A DNA stretch of 64,000 nucleotides from Streptomyces tuirus. Its GTDB lineage: Bacteria; Actinomycetota; Actinomycetes; Streptomycetales; Streptomycetaceae. Both the position numbers and the translations under genes were made by a program. This document shows positions 38,177-47,347 of the stretch, piece after piece (position 1 is the stretch's first letter; every line of letters starts with the position of its first letter). The stretch is taken from positions 1,550,001 to 1,614,000 of the forward strand of contig JAGTPG010000001.1 in NCBI GenBank assembly GCA_018195615.1, written 5' to 3'. Below the pieces are notes generated by a model, which saw nothing but the letters and a program-made list of their open reading frames with translations, did not search any database and was not told the origin of the DNA.

Positions 38177-38460
38177 CCGTGCCTCCTTGCAGTAGAGCTG
38201 ATCGAGCAGTTGCCGGGCGTGTCGAGTCTAATGTTCCGCCCTTGAGGACCGCGCCGAGGCCGTGCGTCGTACATCACGCATTCGGCTGTACCCAACTTGT
38301 GCCACACCTACGACACAACTGTGCCCGGCACCATGGAGGGCACCGGGCACAGCTTCCTTCCAACGCGCAGAACCGCGTCGTCATGAGGGGCGCGGGCTGC
38401 TTCGATATGCGGCTCCGCCGCGTGGGCGCGACCAGCCCCCACGCACCCGCAGCCGAACCG
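38177..38460. other. Intergenic spacer between xylH and dxs
   Basis: This 284-bp spacer carries the dxs promoter region and, at about 38385-38460, a diverged copy of the Streptomyces intergenic repeat. No gene or clear promoter box is visible. Confidence 0.5.
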
Positions 38461-38462
38461 CT
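38385..38462 (+). repeat. Streptomyces dispersed intergenic repeat (REP-like), diverged copy
   Basis: ggggcgcggg, then a short inverted repeat (gatatgcggctccgccgcg), then gcgaccagcc and cacgcacccgcagcc. It resembles the element at 10187-10262, with an internal hairpin. It lies directly after the xylH stop. Confidence 0.45.
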
Positions 38463-39761
38463 AGGCGCGACCCGCCGTCTTCTGCGTCTTACGCGTCACC
38501 GCGTCGATCACGACCGTGGCCAACAGCACACCACCCGTGATCATGTACTGCACCGGAGAAGCGATGCCCTCCAGCGCCAGCCCGTACTGGATCGACACGA
38601 TCACCAGCACACCGAGCAGCGCGTTCCAGGTACGCCCACGGCCACCGAACAGCGAGGTGCCACCGATCACCGCGGCAGCGATCGCGTTCATCAGCAGGTC
38701 ACCACCACCGGCACCCTGGTTCGCCGCGGCGATCTTCGACGCGATGAACAGACCACCCACCGCGGCGAAGGTCCCGGAGATCGCGAACACCGAGATCCGG
38801 ACCAGCTCCACGTTGATGCCGGCCCGCCGGGACGCCTCGACGCTGCCGCCGAGCGCGAACACCTTCCGGCCGTACGCCGTGCGCCGCAGCACGAAGTCCG
38901 TGACCAGCAGCACCACGATGAAGATCACCACGGCCAGCGGAAGGCCCTTGTACTGGTTGAAGACGATGGCGACGGCGAACGCGACGACGGCCAGCAGCAC
39001 CGTCCGCACGATGGTCTCGCTCAGCGGCCGCGACGGCACCCCCGCGGCCTCCCGCCGCCGGTTGCCGAGGAAGGAGCTGAGGAAGTACCCGGCGGTCACC
39101 ACCGCGGCCAGCCCGTACGCGGCGGCCACGTCCGAGAAGTAGTAGCTGGTCAGCTGGGCGACGACCCCGTCCGGGTCGAGGTTGATGGTGCCGTTGTCGC
39201 CCAGGATCTGGAGCATGAAGCCGTTCCAGAACAGCAGACCGGCCAGCGTGACGGCGAACGCGGGGACACCGATCTTCGCGAAGAAGAAGCCGTGCAGCGC
39301 GCCGGCGACCGTGCCGGTGACGATGGCCAGCGCGAAGGCGAGCCACTCGTTCATGCCGTTGGTGACGTTCAGCACCGCGAAACTCGCGCCCGCGACACCG
39401 CTGACCGAGCCGACCGACAGGTCGATCTCACCGAGCAGCAGCACGAAGACGATGCCGACGGCGATCATGCCCGTACCGACCATGGCCACGGACATGTCGG
39501 ACAGGTTGCCCGCGGTGAGGAAGTTGGAGTTCAGGCTCTGGAAGATGATCCAGATGATGGCCAGGCCGACGACGACCGGGATGGAGCCCAGGTCGCCGGA
39601 CTTCATCTTCCGCTTGAACTCGCTGACGTAGCCCTTGAGGCCCTGTTCGCGCACCAGCAGCCGGGGGTCGACCACCGTGACGGCGGCCCTGGCCGCCTCG
39701 GGGTTCTCCACGACGTGGTCTTCGGGGCTCCCGGAGCCGCGGAGGTCTTGTCGATGCTCAC
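38461..39761 (-). CDS. xylH: Xylose-type ABC transporter permease XylH, frameshifted at 39724-39727
   Basis: Corrected length is 433 residues. The core has about ten membrane helices, with VLLLGEIDLSVGSVSGVAGA and GGTSLFGGRGRTWNALLGVL, signatures of ribose/xylose-family (BPD_transp_2) permeases. The true start is GTG 39761, overlapping the xylG stop (GTGA), giving SIDKTSAAPGAPEDHVVENP once a G is added to the run at 39724-39727. Without the repair the protein would begin in unrelated sequence. It imports xylose with XylG and XylF, under control of Rok7B7. Confidence 0.87.
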
Positions 39762-40549
39762 TTGGAAACCTCCCCGTTCGTGCGCGCCGCACGGCGGGTC
39801 ACGGCGTTGTCGGTGGCGCCGGTGATGGCGGAGATGATCTCTTCCTGCGAGGTCGACTTGACCTCGAAGATGCCGTTGTTGCGCCCGAGGCGCAGCACGG
39901 CGACCTTGTCCGCGACGGCCTTCACATCGGCCATGTTGTGGCTGATGAGGATCACGGCGTGGCCGCGCTCGCGCAGCCGCTCGACGAGGTCGAGGACCTG
40001 CGCGGTCTGCTCGACACCGAGGGCGGCGGTGGGCTCGTCGAGGATGACCAGCTTGGGCTCGCCGAGCATGGACCGGGCGATGGCCACGGTCTGGCGCTGG
40101 CCGCCGGAGAGCGAGGCGATCGGGATGCGCACGCTGGGGATGCGGATCGACAGGGTGTCGAGCAGCTCGCGGGAGCGGCGCTCCATCTCCACCTCGTCCA
40201 GGACGCCGCGCTTGCGGATCTCCCGGCCCAGGTAGAGGTTGCCGACGACGTCGATGTTGTCGCACAGCGCGAGGTCCTGGTAGACGGTCGCGATGCCCAG
40301 GTTCTGGGCGTCGTGCGGCTTGTTGATCTGGACGGACCTGCCGTCCCATTCGATGACGCCCTCATCGATGGGGTGCACGCCGGCGATCGTCTTGACCAGC
40401 GTGGACTTTCCGGCGCCGTTGTCGCCGACCAGGGCGACCACCTCACCGGCGTGGACCTCAAGCTCTACGTCGGTGAGCGCCTGTACGGCACCGAACCGCT
40501 TGGAGACCCCGCGCAACGCCAGCACGGGCGTAGCGGACACGTGAACCAT
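39758..40549 (-). CDS. xylG: Xylose-type ABC transporter ATPase XylG (single domain)
   Basis: About 260 residues with Walker A GDNGAGKSTL, signature LSGGQRQTVAIARSM, Walker B LVILDEPTAAL and the H-loop histidine in ILISHNMADV. XylG/RbsA-type ATPases of Proteobacteria fuse two such domains (about 500 aa); here there is one, so it presumably works as a homodimer. ATG 40549 has no room for its AAGGAG site (adjacent bases); GTG 40540, three codons later, has ideal 9-base spacing and may be the true start (VSATPVLALRG). Confidence 0.9.
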   Translation of the reverse strand: MVHVSATPVLALRGVSKRFGAVQALTDVELEVHAGEVVALVGDNGAGKSTLVKTIAGVHPIDEGVIEWDGRSVQINKPHDAQNLGIATVYQDLALCDNIDVVGNLYLGREIRKRGVLDEVEMERRSRELLDTLSIRIPSVRIPIASLSGGQRQTVAIARSMLGEPKLVILDEPTAALGVEQTAQVLDLVERLRERGHAVILISHNMADVKAVADKVAVLRLGRNNGIFEVKSTSQEEIISAITGATDNAVTRRAARTNGEVSK

Positions 40550-40738
40550 CTCCTTCGCCGCCTGACCCGGCGGGAGGTTGTGCAGAAGTGTGGGAGAAAT
40601 GATCACTCCGGCGCCCCGCGGAGCTTGCGGGGCTGGTGTGGCGGGGCGCCGGAGGAACTCGGGGCAGCCGGTCCCCCGCACGGGAGTCACGGGAGTCCGA
40701 CGTGGACTCCCGTGTCCGGCAGGGGCCTTGGCGGCTGC

Positions 40739-41850
40739 TTACTTGAGGCCGATCTTGTCGCAGGCGGCCTTGTACTTGCCCGTGCAGATCTCGCCGACGG
40801 TGTAGATGCCGTCCTTTATGACGGTGTCCTTGATGTTGTCCTTGGTCAGCGAGACGACCGGGACCAGGACCGAGGGGATGGCCTTGGTGGTCGGGCTGTC
40901 GACCTTGTCCTTGGCGATCGAGTCGAGCGACTTGCCCTGGGCCAGGGCCACGGCCATCTCGGCCGCGACGTCCGCCTCCTGCGGGTAGGGCTTGTAGACG
41001 CTCATGTACTGCTCGCCGGTCACGATGCGCTGCACGCCGGAGAGTTCGGCGTCCTGGCCGGTGACGGGGATGTCGGCGATGCCGGCCGCCTTCAGGGCCG
41101 TGATGATGCCGCCGGCCATGCCGTCGTTGGCGGAGTAGACGCCGACGATCTTGTCCTTGCCGAGGGCGGAGATGGCGCCCTCCATGTTGGCGTTGGCGTT
41201 CTCGGCCTTCCACTCCTTGGTGTCGTACTCGCGGCCGATCTTCACCTTGCCGTCGAGGACGGAGTGCGCGCCCTTCTTGAACTGGGCGGCGTTCGGGTCG
41301 GTGGACGACCCGTTCATCATGACGATCTGGCCGTCCTTGGCCTTGTCGCCCAGCGCCTTCAGCAGGGCCTCGCCCTGGGTCTTGCCCACGGTCTCGTTGT
41401 CGAACGACGTGTAGGCGTCGATCGGGCCCTCGGCCAGGCGGTCGTAGGCGACGACGGGGATGCCCTGGTCCTTGGCCTTCTTCACCGAGCCGGCGATGGC
41501 CTTGGAGTCCACCGCGTCGATGATCAGCACGTCGACCTTGTTGGTCACCATCGTGTCGACCTGCTGGTTCTGCGTGCTGGCGTCCTGCTTGGCGTTGGCG
41601 TAGACGACCTCGCCCTTGCCGCCCGTGAGTTCCTTGACCTTCTTCTCGATGAGCACCCGGTCGAACTTCTCGTACCGCGCGGTCGCGTTCTCCGGAAGGA
41701 GGAGACCGACCTTGATGTCGTCGCCCTTCTTGGGGACCCGGAGGAGTCGGCGTTGTCGCCCGACTCCTTGGCGCTGCCACAGGCAGCAAGCGAAACGGCC
41801 ATCGCACCGGCGGCAACAGCAACGGCGGCGCGACGCATACGCGTGTTCAC
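40739..41850 (-). CDS. xylF: Xylose-binding lipoprotein XylF, frameshifted at 41732-41735
   Basis: Corrected length is 370 residues. The signal peptide ends in the lipobox SLAAC. One C (minus strand) is missing at 41732-41735; repair joins ADSSGSPKKGDDIKVGLLLP to VLIEKKVKELTGGKGEVVYA. The binding-protein fold shows VAYDRLAEGPIDAYTSFDNE and AELSGVQRIVTGEQYMSVYK, with the D-xylose/ribose cleft residues. It is the first gene of xylFGH and is preceded by a Rok7B7-type site. The gap to xylG (190 bp) may hold a hairpin that reduces downstream expression. Confidence 0.87.
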
Positions 41851-41924
41851 TTCAGAAACCTCCCTGACGAGGCCGCGACATTGCGGCCGAGGTGGCTGGA
41901 AGTCAACTCGGCCACACGTGCGAC

Positions 41925-41937
41925 GTCAAGAAGTAAA
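41925..41937 (-). promoter_or_regulatory. Rok7B7 binding-site match upstream of xylF
   Basis: On the minus strand the sequence is TTTACTTCTTGAC, which satisfies every position of the published consensus TTKAMKHSTTSAV for Rok7B7 as I remember it. It lies 75-87 bp before the xylF start, where repression of the xylose operon is known in S. coelicolor. Confidence 0.75.
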
Positions 41938-41971
41938 TCCTTAACGAGATGGCAACGGTGCCATCCGTTCT

Positions 41972-43216
41972 CTAAGTGAAGGCAGGGGCAGCCGCATGGA
42001 GGGTGCTGTCCAAAAGGGTTGAATCGCCCATCTCGCTGAGGGCGAGGGCGAGCGCTCCGAGCACCTCCGCACGGCCGCCGAGTGCCCCGGGGAGAACGGA
42101 CAGGTGGCGCGCCGCACTGGGGATGGCGTAGCGGCCGACGGACTCCCGGATCGGCCCGAGGACCAGCTCACCGGCCTCGGCGAGATCACCGCCGAGGACC
42201 ACGCGGCTGGGGTTCAGCAGGTTGCAGAGGTTGGCGACTCCACTGCCGATGTGGCGGCCGACGTCGGCGATCACCCGACGACAGCCCGGGTCTCCGTCCC
42301 GCGCGAGCCGTACGACGCCTTCCATGGTCAAGTCGGTGCCGTGGCTGGACTGGAGGAGCGGGAGCACGTAGCGCGCGGCCGCGAAGGTCTCCAGGCAGCC
42401 GCGGTTTCCGCAGCGGCAGACGGGGCCGGATTCGTCGAGTGTAATATGCCCGATTTCTCCGGCGGTGCCGCCGGGGCCGCGGTAGATCTTGCCGTTGATC
42501 ACCAGACCGGCGCCGACGCCGCTGGCGACCTTGATGTACGCCAGGTCGCGCACGCCCCGGCCGCTGCCCCAGACCATCTCGCCGAGGGCGCCGAGGTTGG
42601 CGTCGTTGTCCACGTGCACGGGGACGCCGAGGCGGCCGCGGAGCTCTTCCGCGGGCTTGGTGCCGGTCCAGCCGGGCAGGATCGCCGTCGAGCCGAGGGT
42701 GCCTGACTCGACGTCGATCGGGCCGGGCACGCCGAGGCCGACTCCGGCGATCTTGGAGCGGTCGACGCCGGTGGCCTCGATCAGCCGGCTGACCAGTTGT
42801 TCCGCCCGGTCGAAGCCCTGGGCCGCGGAGGCGTCCACGTCCAGCGGCTCGGACTCCTCGGCGAGCACCTGGTGGGCCAGGTTTCCCACCGCCACGCGCA
42901 GGTGGGTGTGGCCGAAGTCGACCCCGATGACGATCCCGGCGTCCCCGCTCAGCGAGACGCTGCGGGCCCGGCGCCCGCCCGCGGAGGTGGGTGTGACCTC
43001 GACGGTGCCGCCGTCCTTCAACTCCCGGACGATGTTGGAGACCGTTGCCGCGGACAGACCGGTCGTCCGTGCGATCTCGGCCTGGGTGAGGGAGCCCGCC
43101 AGGCGCACGGCTCGTACGACCCGCTCCAGGTTGGCTCGGTGCAGCGATGACTGCGACCCCGGAGTCTCCACGACGACCTCCTGCGCGCGGGGCCGCTTCG
43201 ATGAGGCCCCGTCCAT
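41972..43216 (-). CDS. rok7B7: ROK-family regulator Rok7B7
   Basis: A 414-residue protein starting at ATG 43216 (a TTG at 43222 is in frame). The N-terminal winged helix (LAGSLTQAEIARTTGLSAAT) binds DNA. The kinase-like fold shows IGVDFGHTHLRVAVGN, GVPGPIDVESG and the zinc motif GPVCRCGNRGCLETF with EIGHITL, the ROK signature. Location between xylFGH and ngcEFG is that of Rok7B7, which controls xylose uptake, carbon catabolite repression and antibiotic production in S. coelicolor. Its natural ligand may be a xylose-derived sugar. Confidence 0.88.
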   Translation of the reverse strand: MDGASSKRPRAQEVVVETPGSQSSLHRANLERVVRAVRLAGSLTQAEIARTTGLSAATVSNIVRELKDGGTVEVTPTSAGGRRARSVSLSGDAGIVIGVDFGHTHLRVAVGNLAHQVLAEESEPLDVDASAAQGFDRAEQLVSRLIEATGVDRSKIAGVGLGVPGPIDVESGTLGSTAILPGWTGTKPAEELRGRLGVPVHVDNDANLGALGEMVWGSGRGVRDLAYIKVASGVGAGLVINGKIYRGPGGTAGEIGHITLDESGPVCRCGNRGCLETFAAARYVLPLLQSSHGTDLTMEGVVRLARDGDPGCRRVIADVGRHIGSGVANLCNLLNPSRVVLGGDLAEAGELVLGPIRESVGRYAIPSAARHLSVLPGALGGRAEVLGALALALSEMGDSTLLDSTLHAAAPAFT

Positions 43217-43633
43217 GTCCAACTAGTGAACTCTAAGTCGAGCCGTTCGGGTTGCCTCCCGTCAAGAGGTTGAACTGTTTCCGGTGTGTGCGCGGGTGGT
43301 TGCGGAGGGCTACGTGGTGGTTCGCGCTTTCTGTCGCCGGGTGCCTGCGGCGGCCGCGCCGCGTGCGCCTACGCCGTGGGGGTGGGTCGGGGCCGCGCCG
43401 GGGGGTGTCCGTCCTCGGAACGGCGCGATGAGGTCGGACACCGACTCGCTGTCCGTTGACGCGCCAACCGCTGCGGGCGGACACCCCCCGACACGACCCC
43501 TTCCGTGCGTGCGCGGGTGCGGATCCGCTGAGCTGCGGGCAGTCGTGCCGCTTGGGGCGGCACGGGTGGGCGCAGCGGTACCCCGTTCCGCCGGGCTGCG
43601 GACCCACCCGGCAGTGACTGCACCCGGCCAGGG
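43217..43633. other. Intergenic spacer between ngcG and rok7B7, with an inverted-repeat element
   Basis: The right 260 bp are GC-rich and share sequence with the spacer at 33857-34562, inverted. The left end holds the rok7B7 leader (aactagtgaactctaagtc), where ACTAGT is a small palindrome. No gene is visible; a 351-residue ORF across it is a shadow of ngcG. Confidence 0.6.
43399..43490 (-). repeat. 92-bp element with 13-bp terminal inverted repeats, copy 2 (inverted)
   Basis: Same termini as copy 1 at 34395-34486 (CGGGGGGTGTCCG at 43399-43411, CGGACACCCCCCG at 43478-43490), same length, and the internal word gcggttggcgcgtcaacgga on the minus strand. Internal differences are few (for example cagtcagtcggcg versus cagcgagtcggtg). 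Flanking similarity reaches about 43381 and 43511. Confidence 0.85.
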
Positions 43634-44556
43634 TTACTTCAGTGCCCCTGCGGTAAGACCCTGCACCACCTGCCGCTGGAAGATGATGTACGCGGCCAGA
43701 ACCGGGAGCATCGCCATCACCAGGCCCGCGAAGAGGCCGGACCAGTCGCCCTTGTAGCCCTGGCTCACGGCCAGCTGGACCAGGCCCTGGGTGAGGACGC
43801 GCTTGTCCGGGTCGGTGTTCAGGACCGTGGGCAGCATGTACTGGTTCCACTGCCCGAGGAAGTTGAAGATGCCGACGCTGACCAGACCGGGCTTGGCCAT
43901 CGGCAGCATGATCTGGAAGAACGTACGGCTGTGGGAGGCACCGTCGACGAAGGCCGCTTCGGCGATCGACGTCGGCAGCGTGCGGAAGAACGCCGTCAGG
44001 AAGAACACCGTGAACGGCAGCGAGTAGGCGATGTAGACCAGGATCAGCCCGTGGATGGTGTTCAGCAGGCCCATGTTGTTCACGACGTAGAACAGCGGGA
44101 CCAGCGCGAGCATGATCGGGAAGCTCATGCCGCCGATGAACAGGTAGTAGATGAAGCGGTTGCCCGGGAAGTCGAAGCGGGCCAGGACGTACGCCGCCAT
44201 GGAGCCCAGGACCAGCGTGCCGATGAGTGAACCGCCGACCACGAGGACCGTGTTGAGGAAGTAGTCGCTCATGTTGGCCTCGGTCCACGCCCGCGACCAG
44301 TTGTCGAAGTGCAGGGAGTCCGGCAGCGACCAGGGTGAGCTGAAGATCGACTTGTCGTCCTTGAAGGACGTCATGACCGCCCAGAGCAGCGGCATGACCA
44401 CCATGATCGCCCAGATGACCAGGACGCCGTGGGAGAAGACGTTGAGGACCGTGCCCTCCTTCTTCTCCTTCGGGGCGGGCCCGCCGGAGTCGCTTCCTTG
44501 GTGACGGGCGCGCCGGATTCCGCCGGTACGGGCGCAGGGGTCTGCGTCGTCTTCAT
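43634..44556 (-). CDS. ngcG: GlcNAc/chitobiose ABC transporter permease NgcG, frameshifted at 44472-44475
   Basis: Corrected length is 307 residues. Six membrane helices with the EAA loop AEAAFVDGASHSRTFFQIML and the C-terminus FQRQVVQGLTAGALK. The N-terminus (MKTTQTPAPVPAESGAPVTK) lies in another frame; one C (minus strand) is missing at 44472-44475, and repair gives AGPPPKEKKEGTVLNVFSHG. Its start overlaps the ngcF stop (TGATG). Order ngcE-F-G next to rok7B7 matches S. coelicolor as I recall. The ATPase (MsiK) is encoded elsewhere. Confidence 0.85.
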
Positions 44557-45488
44557 CAGTACTCCAGCCGCTCGCGACGGCCCAGCCGCATCACCACGGC
44601 GGCGAAGGCCAGCGTGACGACGAGCAGGGCGACACCGATGGTGGTGGCGTAGGCGGCCTGCCCGTCACGGAACGCCTTCTGGTACACGTACAGGACCATG
44701 ACGGTGGTCGAGTAGTCGGGACCGCCCGGCCCGGTCGTCATGATCTGCACGACCGCGAACGACTCGGCGCCCAGGGCGAGGATGCCCATGTAGACCCAGC
44801 CGGACTGCACGGTGTCCCAGAGCAGGGGCAGGGTGATCCGGAAGAACGTGGTGACACGGTTCGCTCCGTCCAGCAGCGCCGCCTCGTACATCTCCGCCGG
44901 GATGGAGGCCATGCCTGCGGAGAAGAGGACCACGAAGAAGCCGACCGTGGACCAGACGAGGACCGCCATCACGGCCCACAGCGCGAGGTCGGGGTCGCCC
45001 AGCCACAGGGGCTGGACGTTGTCGAGGCCGATCCCGCGCAGGATCGAGTTGATCGCGCCGCTGTCCGGGTTGTACGCGAACGCGAACAGCAGGGCGACGA
45101 TGGCGATCGAGAGGACCTGCGGGAAGAAGTAGACGATCTTGTAGAAGGAGGAGCCGCGGACGCCCGTGATCACCGGGCCGTTCTTTCTCTTTCTGCCGCC
45201 CACGTTGATCATGAAGGCGAAGAACAGCGCGAGGCCGATCGTCACCACCGGCAGCAGGAGGGCGAACAACAGGCTGTGCTGCAACGACTTCCAGAAGATC
45301 TCGTCGTCGAGCATCCGGCTGTAGTTGTCGAAACCGACCATCTTGAATTCGGGACTCAGGCCGGTCCAGTCCGTGAACGAGTAGTAGATGGACTGGATGA
45401 ACGGCCAGACCACGAAGAGCGCGTACAGTCCCAGGGGCAGCGCGAGGAAGCCCACGATGAACCGGTACTTGCCGTGCTGCATCGCCAC
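44556..45488 (-). CDS. ngcF: GlcNAc/chitobiose ABC transporter permease NgcF
   Basis: A 310-residue, intact MalF-type permease. It has an N-terminal helix (FLALPLGLYALFVVWPFIQS) and FTDWTGLSPEFKMVGFDNYS, then the EAA loop YEAALLDGANRVTTFFRITL. It pairs with NgcG to form the membrane channel. The ngcE gene lies 36 bp upstream on the same strand. Transport of N-acetylglucosamine and N,N'-diacetylchitobiose is known for NgcEFG in streptomycetes. Confidence 0.87.
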   Translation of the reverse strand: MAMQHGKYRFIVGFLALPLGLYALFVVWPFIQSIYYSFTDWTGLSPEFKMVGFDNYSRMLDDEIFWKSLQHSLLFALLLPVVTIGLALFFAFMINVGGRKRKNGPVITGVRGSSFYKIVYFFPQVLSIAIVALLFAFAYNPDSGAINSILRGIGLDNVQPLWLGDPDLALWAVMAVLVWSTVGFFVVLFSAGMASIPAEMYEAALLDGANRVTTFFRITLPLLWDTVQSGWVYMGILALGAESFAVVQIMTTGPGGPDYSTTVMVLYVYQKAFRDGQAAYATTIGVALLVVTLAFAAVVMRLGRRERLEY

Positions 45489-45524
45489 TCCGGTGCCGTT
45501 GCGGAAATTGGGTTTCCGGTGCCG

Positions 45525-46979
45525 TTACTGGTGCTTGTAGTGCTTGATCGACGAGTCCTTGGCGGTTTCGTCGGCGAAGCCCTGGATCTTCTTGATGGCC
45601 TCGGCCGGAGTGAGGCGGCCGGCCATCATCTCGCCCAGGCCGGACACGCCGATCTTCTCCTTCTGCAACTGCACATACCAGTCCTGCATACGGGGATTCA
45701 GTACGTTCTCGCCGGCCTTGTCCAGTGCCGCGACGCCCGATTTCAGACCGGGAGTGAGGGCGATGCCGTCGGTGCCGCCGTTGTAGGCGGTCAGCGACTT
45801 CACCTTGCTGGTGAAGTTCTTCGAGGACGCCTCGCTGAGCATGATGCGCAGCTGCTCCATGCCGCCGGCGGCGTTCTTCGCCTTCGACGGCACGATGAAG
45901 GGCTCGCCGCCGGAGGCCCAGATCGTGCCGAACGGCATCTTGTCGGAGGAGTCGAGGCCGGTGGGCGCGGAGACGGCCAGACCGAAGTCCTTCGGGATGA
46001 CGTTGGCCGACTCGTTCTCCACCCAGGAGCCGTTCGGGATGAACAGCGCCTTGCCCTCGGCCCAGGCGGTCTGCGACTGGATGTGGTCCAGGCCCGGGGT
46101 GCCCTTGAGGACGTAGCCCTTCTTGAAGAGCTCGTAGTACGCGTCGAAGCAGGCCTTGACGGCCGGGTGCTTCCAGGCGTTCGGCTCCAGGTTGTCGATG
46201 GCGTCGAGGACTTCGCGGCCGCCGACCTTGCCGATCATCGGGTAGAGCGAGAAGGGGAGGTAGTACGGGTACTTGCCCGCGTACGTCCAGCCCGCCATGC
46301 CCTTCTTCTTGGCCTTCTCGCAGACCGCGAGCATCTGGTCCCAGGTCTCGGGGTACTGCTCGTCGAGCGAGTCCAGGGCCTTCTGCGAGTACCAGACGCC
46401 GTAGACCGTGTAGGCGTAGTAGAGGATCCAGACCGGGTCGCCGTCCAGCTGGCCCATCTCCACGATGCCGGGGCGCAGCGTGTCGCGGACCTTCTTGCCC
46501 GGGTCGTCGTACGACGGGGCGTCCAGCAGCGGAGTGAGGTCAGTGAGCTGGTTCTTGCTGGAGAGGACGCCCATGTCCATCTGCTCGGCGCCGGAGTTGT
46601 CGATGAGGTCCGGCGGGGTGCCCTGGTTGAAGCGGGGCTGGAGGGCGGACTGGATCTTCTGGGTGGCGGAGAACTTCACCTTCACCTTGGGGAAGTTCTT
46701 CTCGTAGATCTTCACGGCGTCCTCGGCGTACTCCTTGCCGAAACCGCCGTCGAACAGGACGAATTCCATGCCCGCGGTGTCATTGACACCGAGCGGGTTC
46801 TTCGCGGTCTTCTTGCCGGCCTTGGCCTTGTCCCCGCTGTCGTCGCCGCCGCTGCTGGCGCAGGCGGACAGGAAGCTCATCGTGGGAACGGAGATCAGCC
46901 CGAGCGCGGCGGACCTCTTGATCAGATCACGGCGGCCGACACCCTCGGTGCCGTGGTTCTCGGCGGAAGTGGATCCCAT
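45525..46979 (-). CDS. ngcE: GlcNAc/chitobiose-binding lipoprotein NgcE
   Basis: A 484-residue protein from ATG 46979. The signal has both a twin-arginine motif (GRRDLIKRSAALGL) and a lipobox (LSAC), so it is probably a Tat-exported lipoprotein. The mature part shows MEFVLFDGGFGKEYAEDAVK and GVWYSQKALDSLDEQYPETW, the NgcE-type binding fold. It is first in ngcEFG; a DasR-like site lies 125 bp upstream. NgcE from S. olivaceoviridis binds GlcNAc and chitobiose tightly; specificity here is by homology and position. Confidence 0.87.
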   Translation of the reverse strand: MGSTSAENHGTEGVGRRDLIKRSAALGLISVPTMSFLSACASSGGDDSGDKAKAGKKTAKNPLGVNDTAGMEFVLFDGGFGKEYAEDAVKIYEKNFPKVKVKFSATQKIQSALQPRFNQGTPPDLIDNSGAEQMDMGVLSSKNQLTDLTPLLDAPSYDDPGKKVRDTLRPGIVEMGQLDGDPVWILYYAYTVYGVWYSQKALDSLDEQYPETWDQMLAVCEKAKKKGMAGWTYAGKYPYYLPFSLYPMIGKVGGREVLDAIDNLEPNAWKHPAVKACFDAYYELFKKGYVLKGTPGLDHIQSQTAWAEGKALFIPNGSWVENESANVIPKDFGLAVSAPTGLDSSDKMPFGTIWASGGEPFIVPSKAKNAAGGMEQLRIMLSEASSKNFTSKVKSLTAYNGGTDGIALTPGLKSGVAALDKAGENVLNPRMQDWYVQLQKEKIGVSGLGEMMAGRLTPAEAIKKIQGFADETAKDSSIKHYKHQ

Positions 46980-47104
46980 GCTCAAGTCCTCGCCTTCTCC
47001 AGGACTCAGGCGGTGAACCGGATCCTTCCCGGCACCGCGATCGGGTCAAGCTGGGTCGTGCAGGAAAGTGCGGGTGGTGACGTGCGGATCGTGTGAAGCG
47101 TCCG

Positions 47105-47120
47105 ACAGGTATAGTCCACT
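47105..47120 (-). promoter_or_regulatory. DasR (dre)-like site upstream of ngcE
   Basis: ACAGGTATAGTCCACT agrees at about 13 of 16 positions with the DasR element ACTGGTCTAGACCACT as I recall it. DasR represses aminosugar-uptake genes and is released by glucosamine-6-phosphate, fitting ngcEFG. Confidence 0.65.
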
Positions 47121-47310
47121 TCCCGCCAGCGGATCAAGATCGAACACAGGGTTGACCGTGGGTCTTATCCGAGTTGAGACCTCGCGGAAAGTCGAGCGCT
47201 CTGTCTGTTCCTCGGCGGAAATATCCCGGTCATCACTCCCGGATGCCACAACCAACACCCTTGACACTCCCCGGCACTTGGGCAACTACTGGTCCTTGCG
47301 CATCGAAGGT

Positions 47311-47322
47311 GACAACGTTGTC
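47311..47322. promoter_or_regulatory. Perfect 12-bp palindrome (LacI-type operator) before GH92
   Basis: GACAACGTTGTC is fully self-complementary and has the central CG typical of LacI-family operators. It lies 26-37 bp upstream of the GH92 start, just downstream of the TTGACA-type promoter. Confidence 0.6.
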
Positions 47323-47347
47323 CACTGCGCAGGGAGGGTACCCGTTG

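Larger units (their letters stand above)
46980..47347. other. Divergent regulatory region between ngcE and GH92
   Basis: This 368-bp spacer contains a DasR-like operator (47105-47120), a TTGACA hexamer (47261-47266) with AACTAC 17 bp downstream as a possible rightward promoter, and a perfect 12-bp palindrome (47311-47322). A GGGAGGG ribosome site precedes the GH92 start. No gene is seen. Confidence 0.65.
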
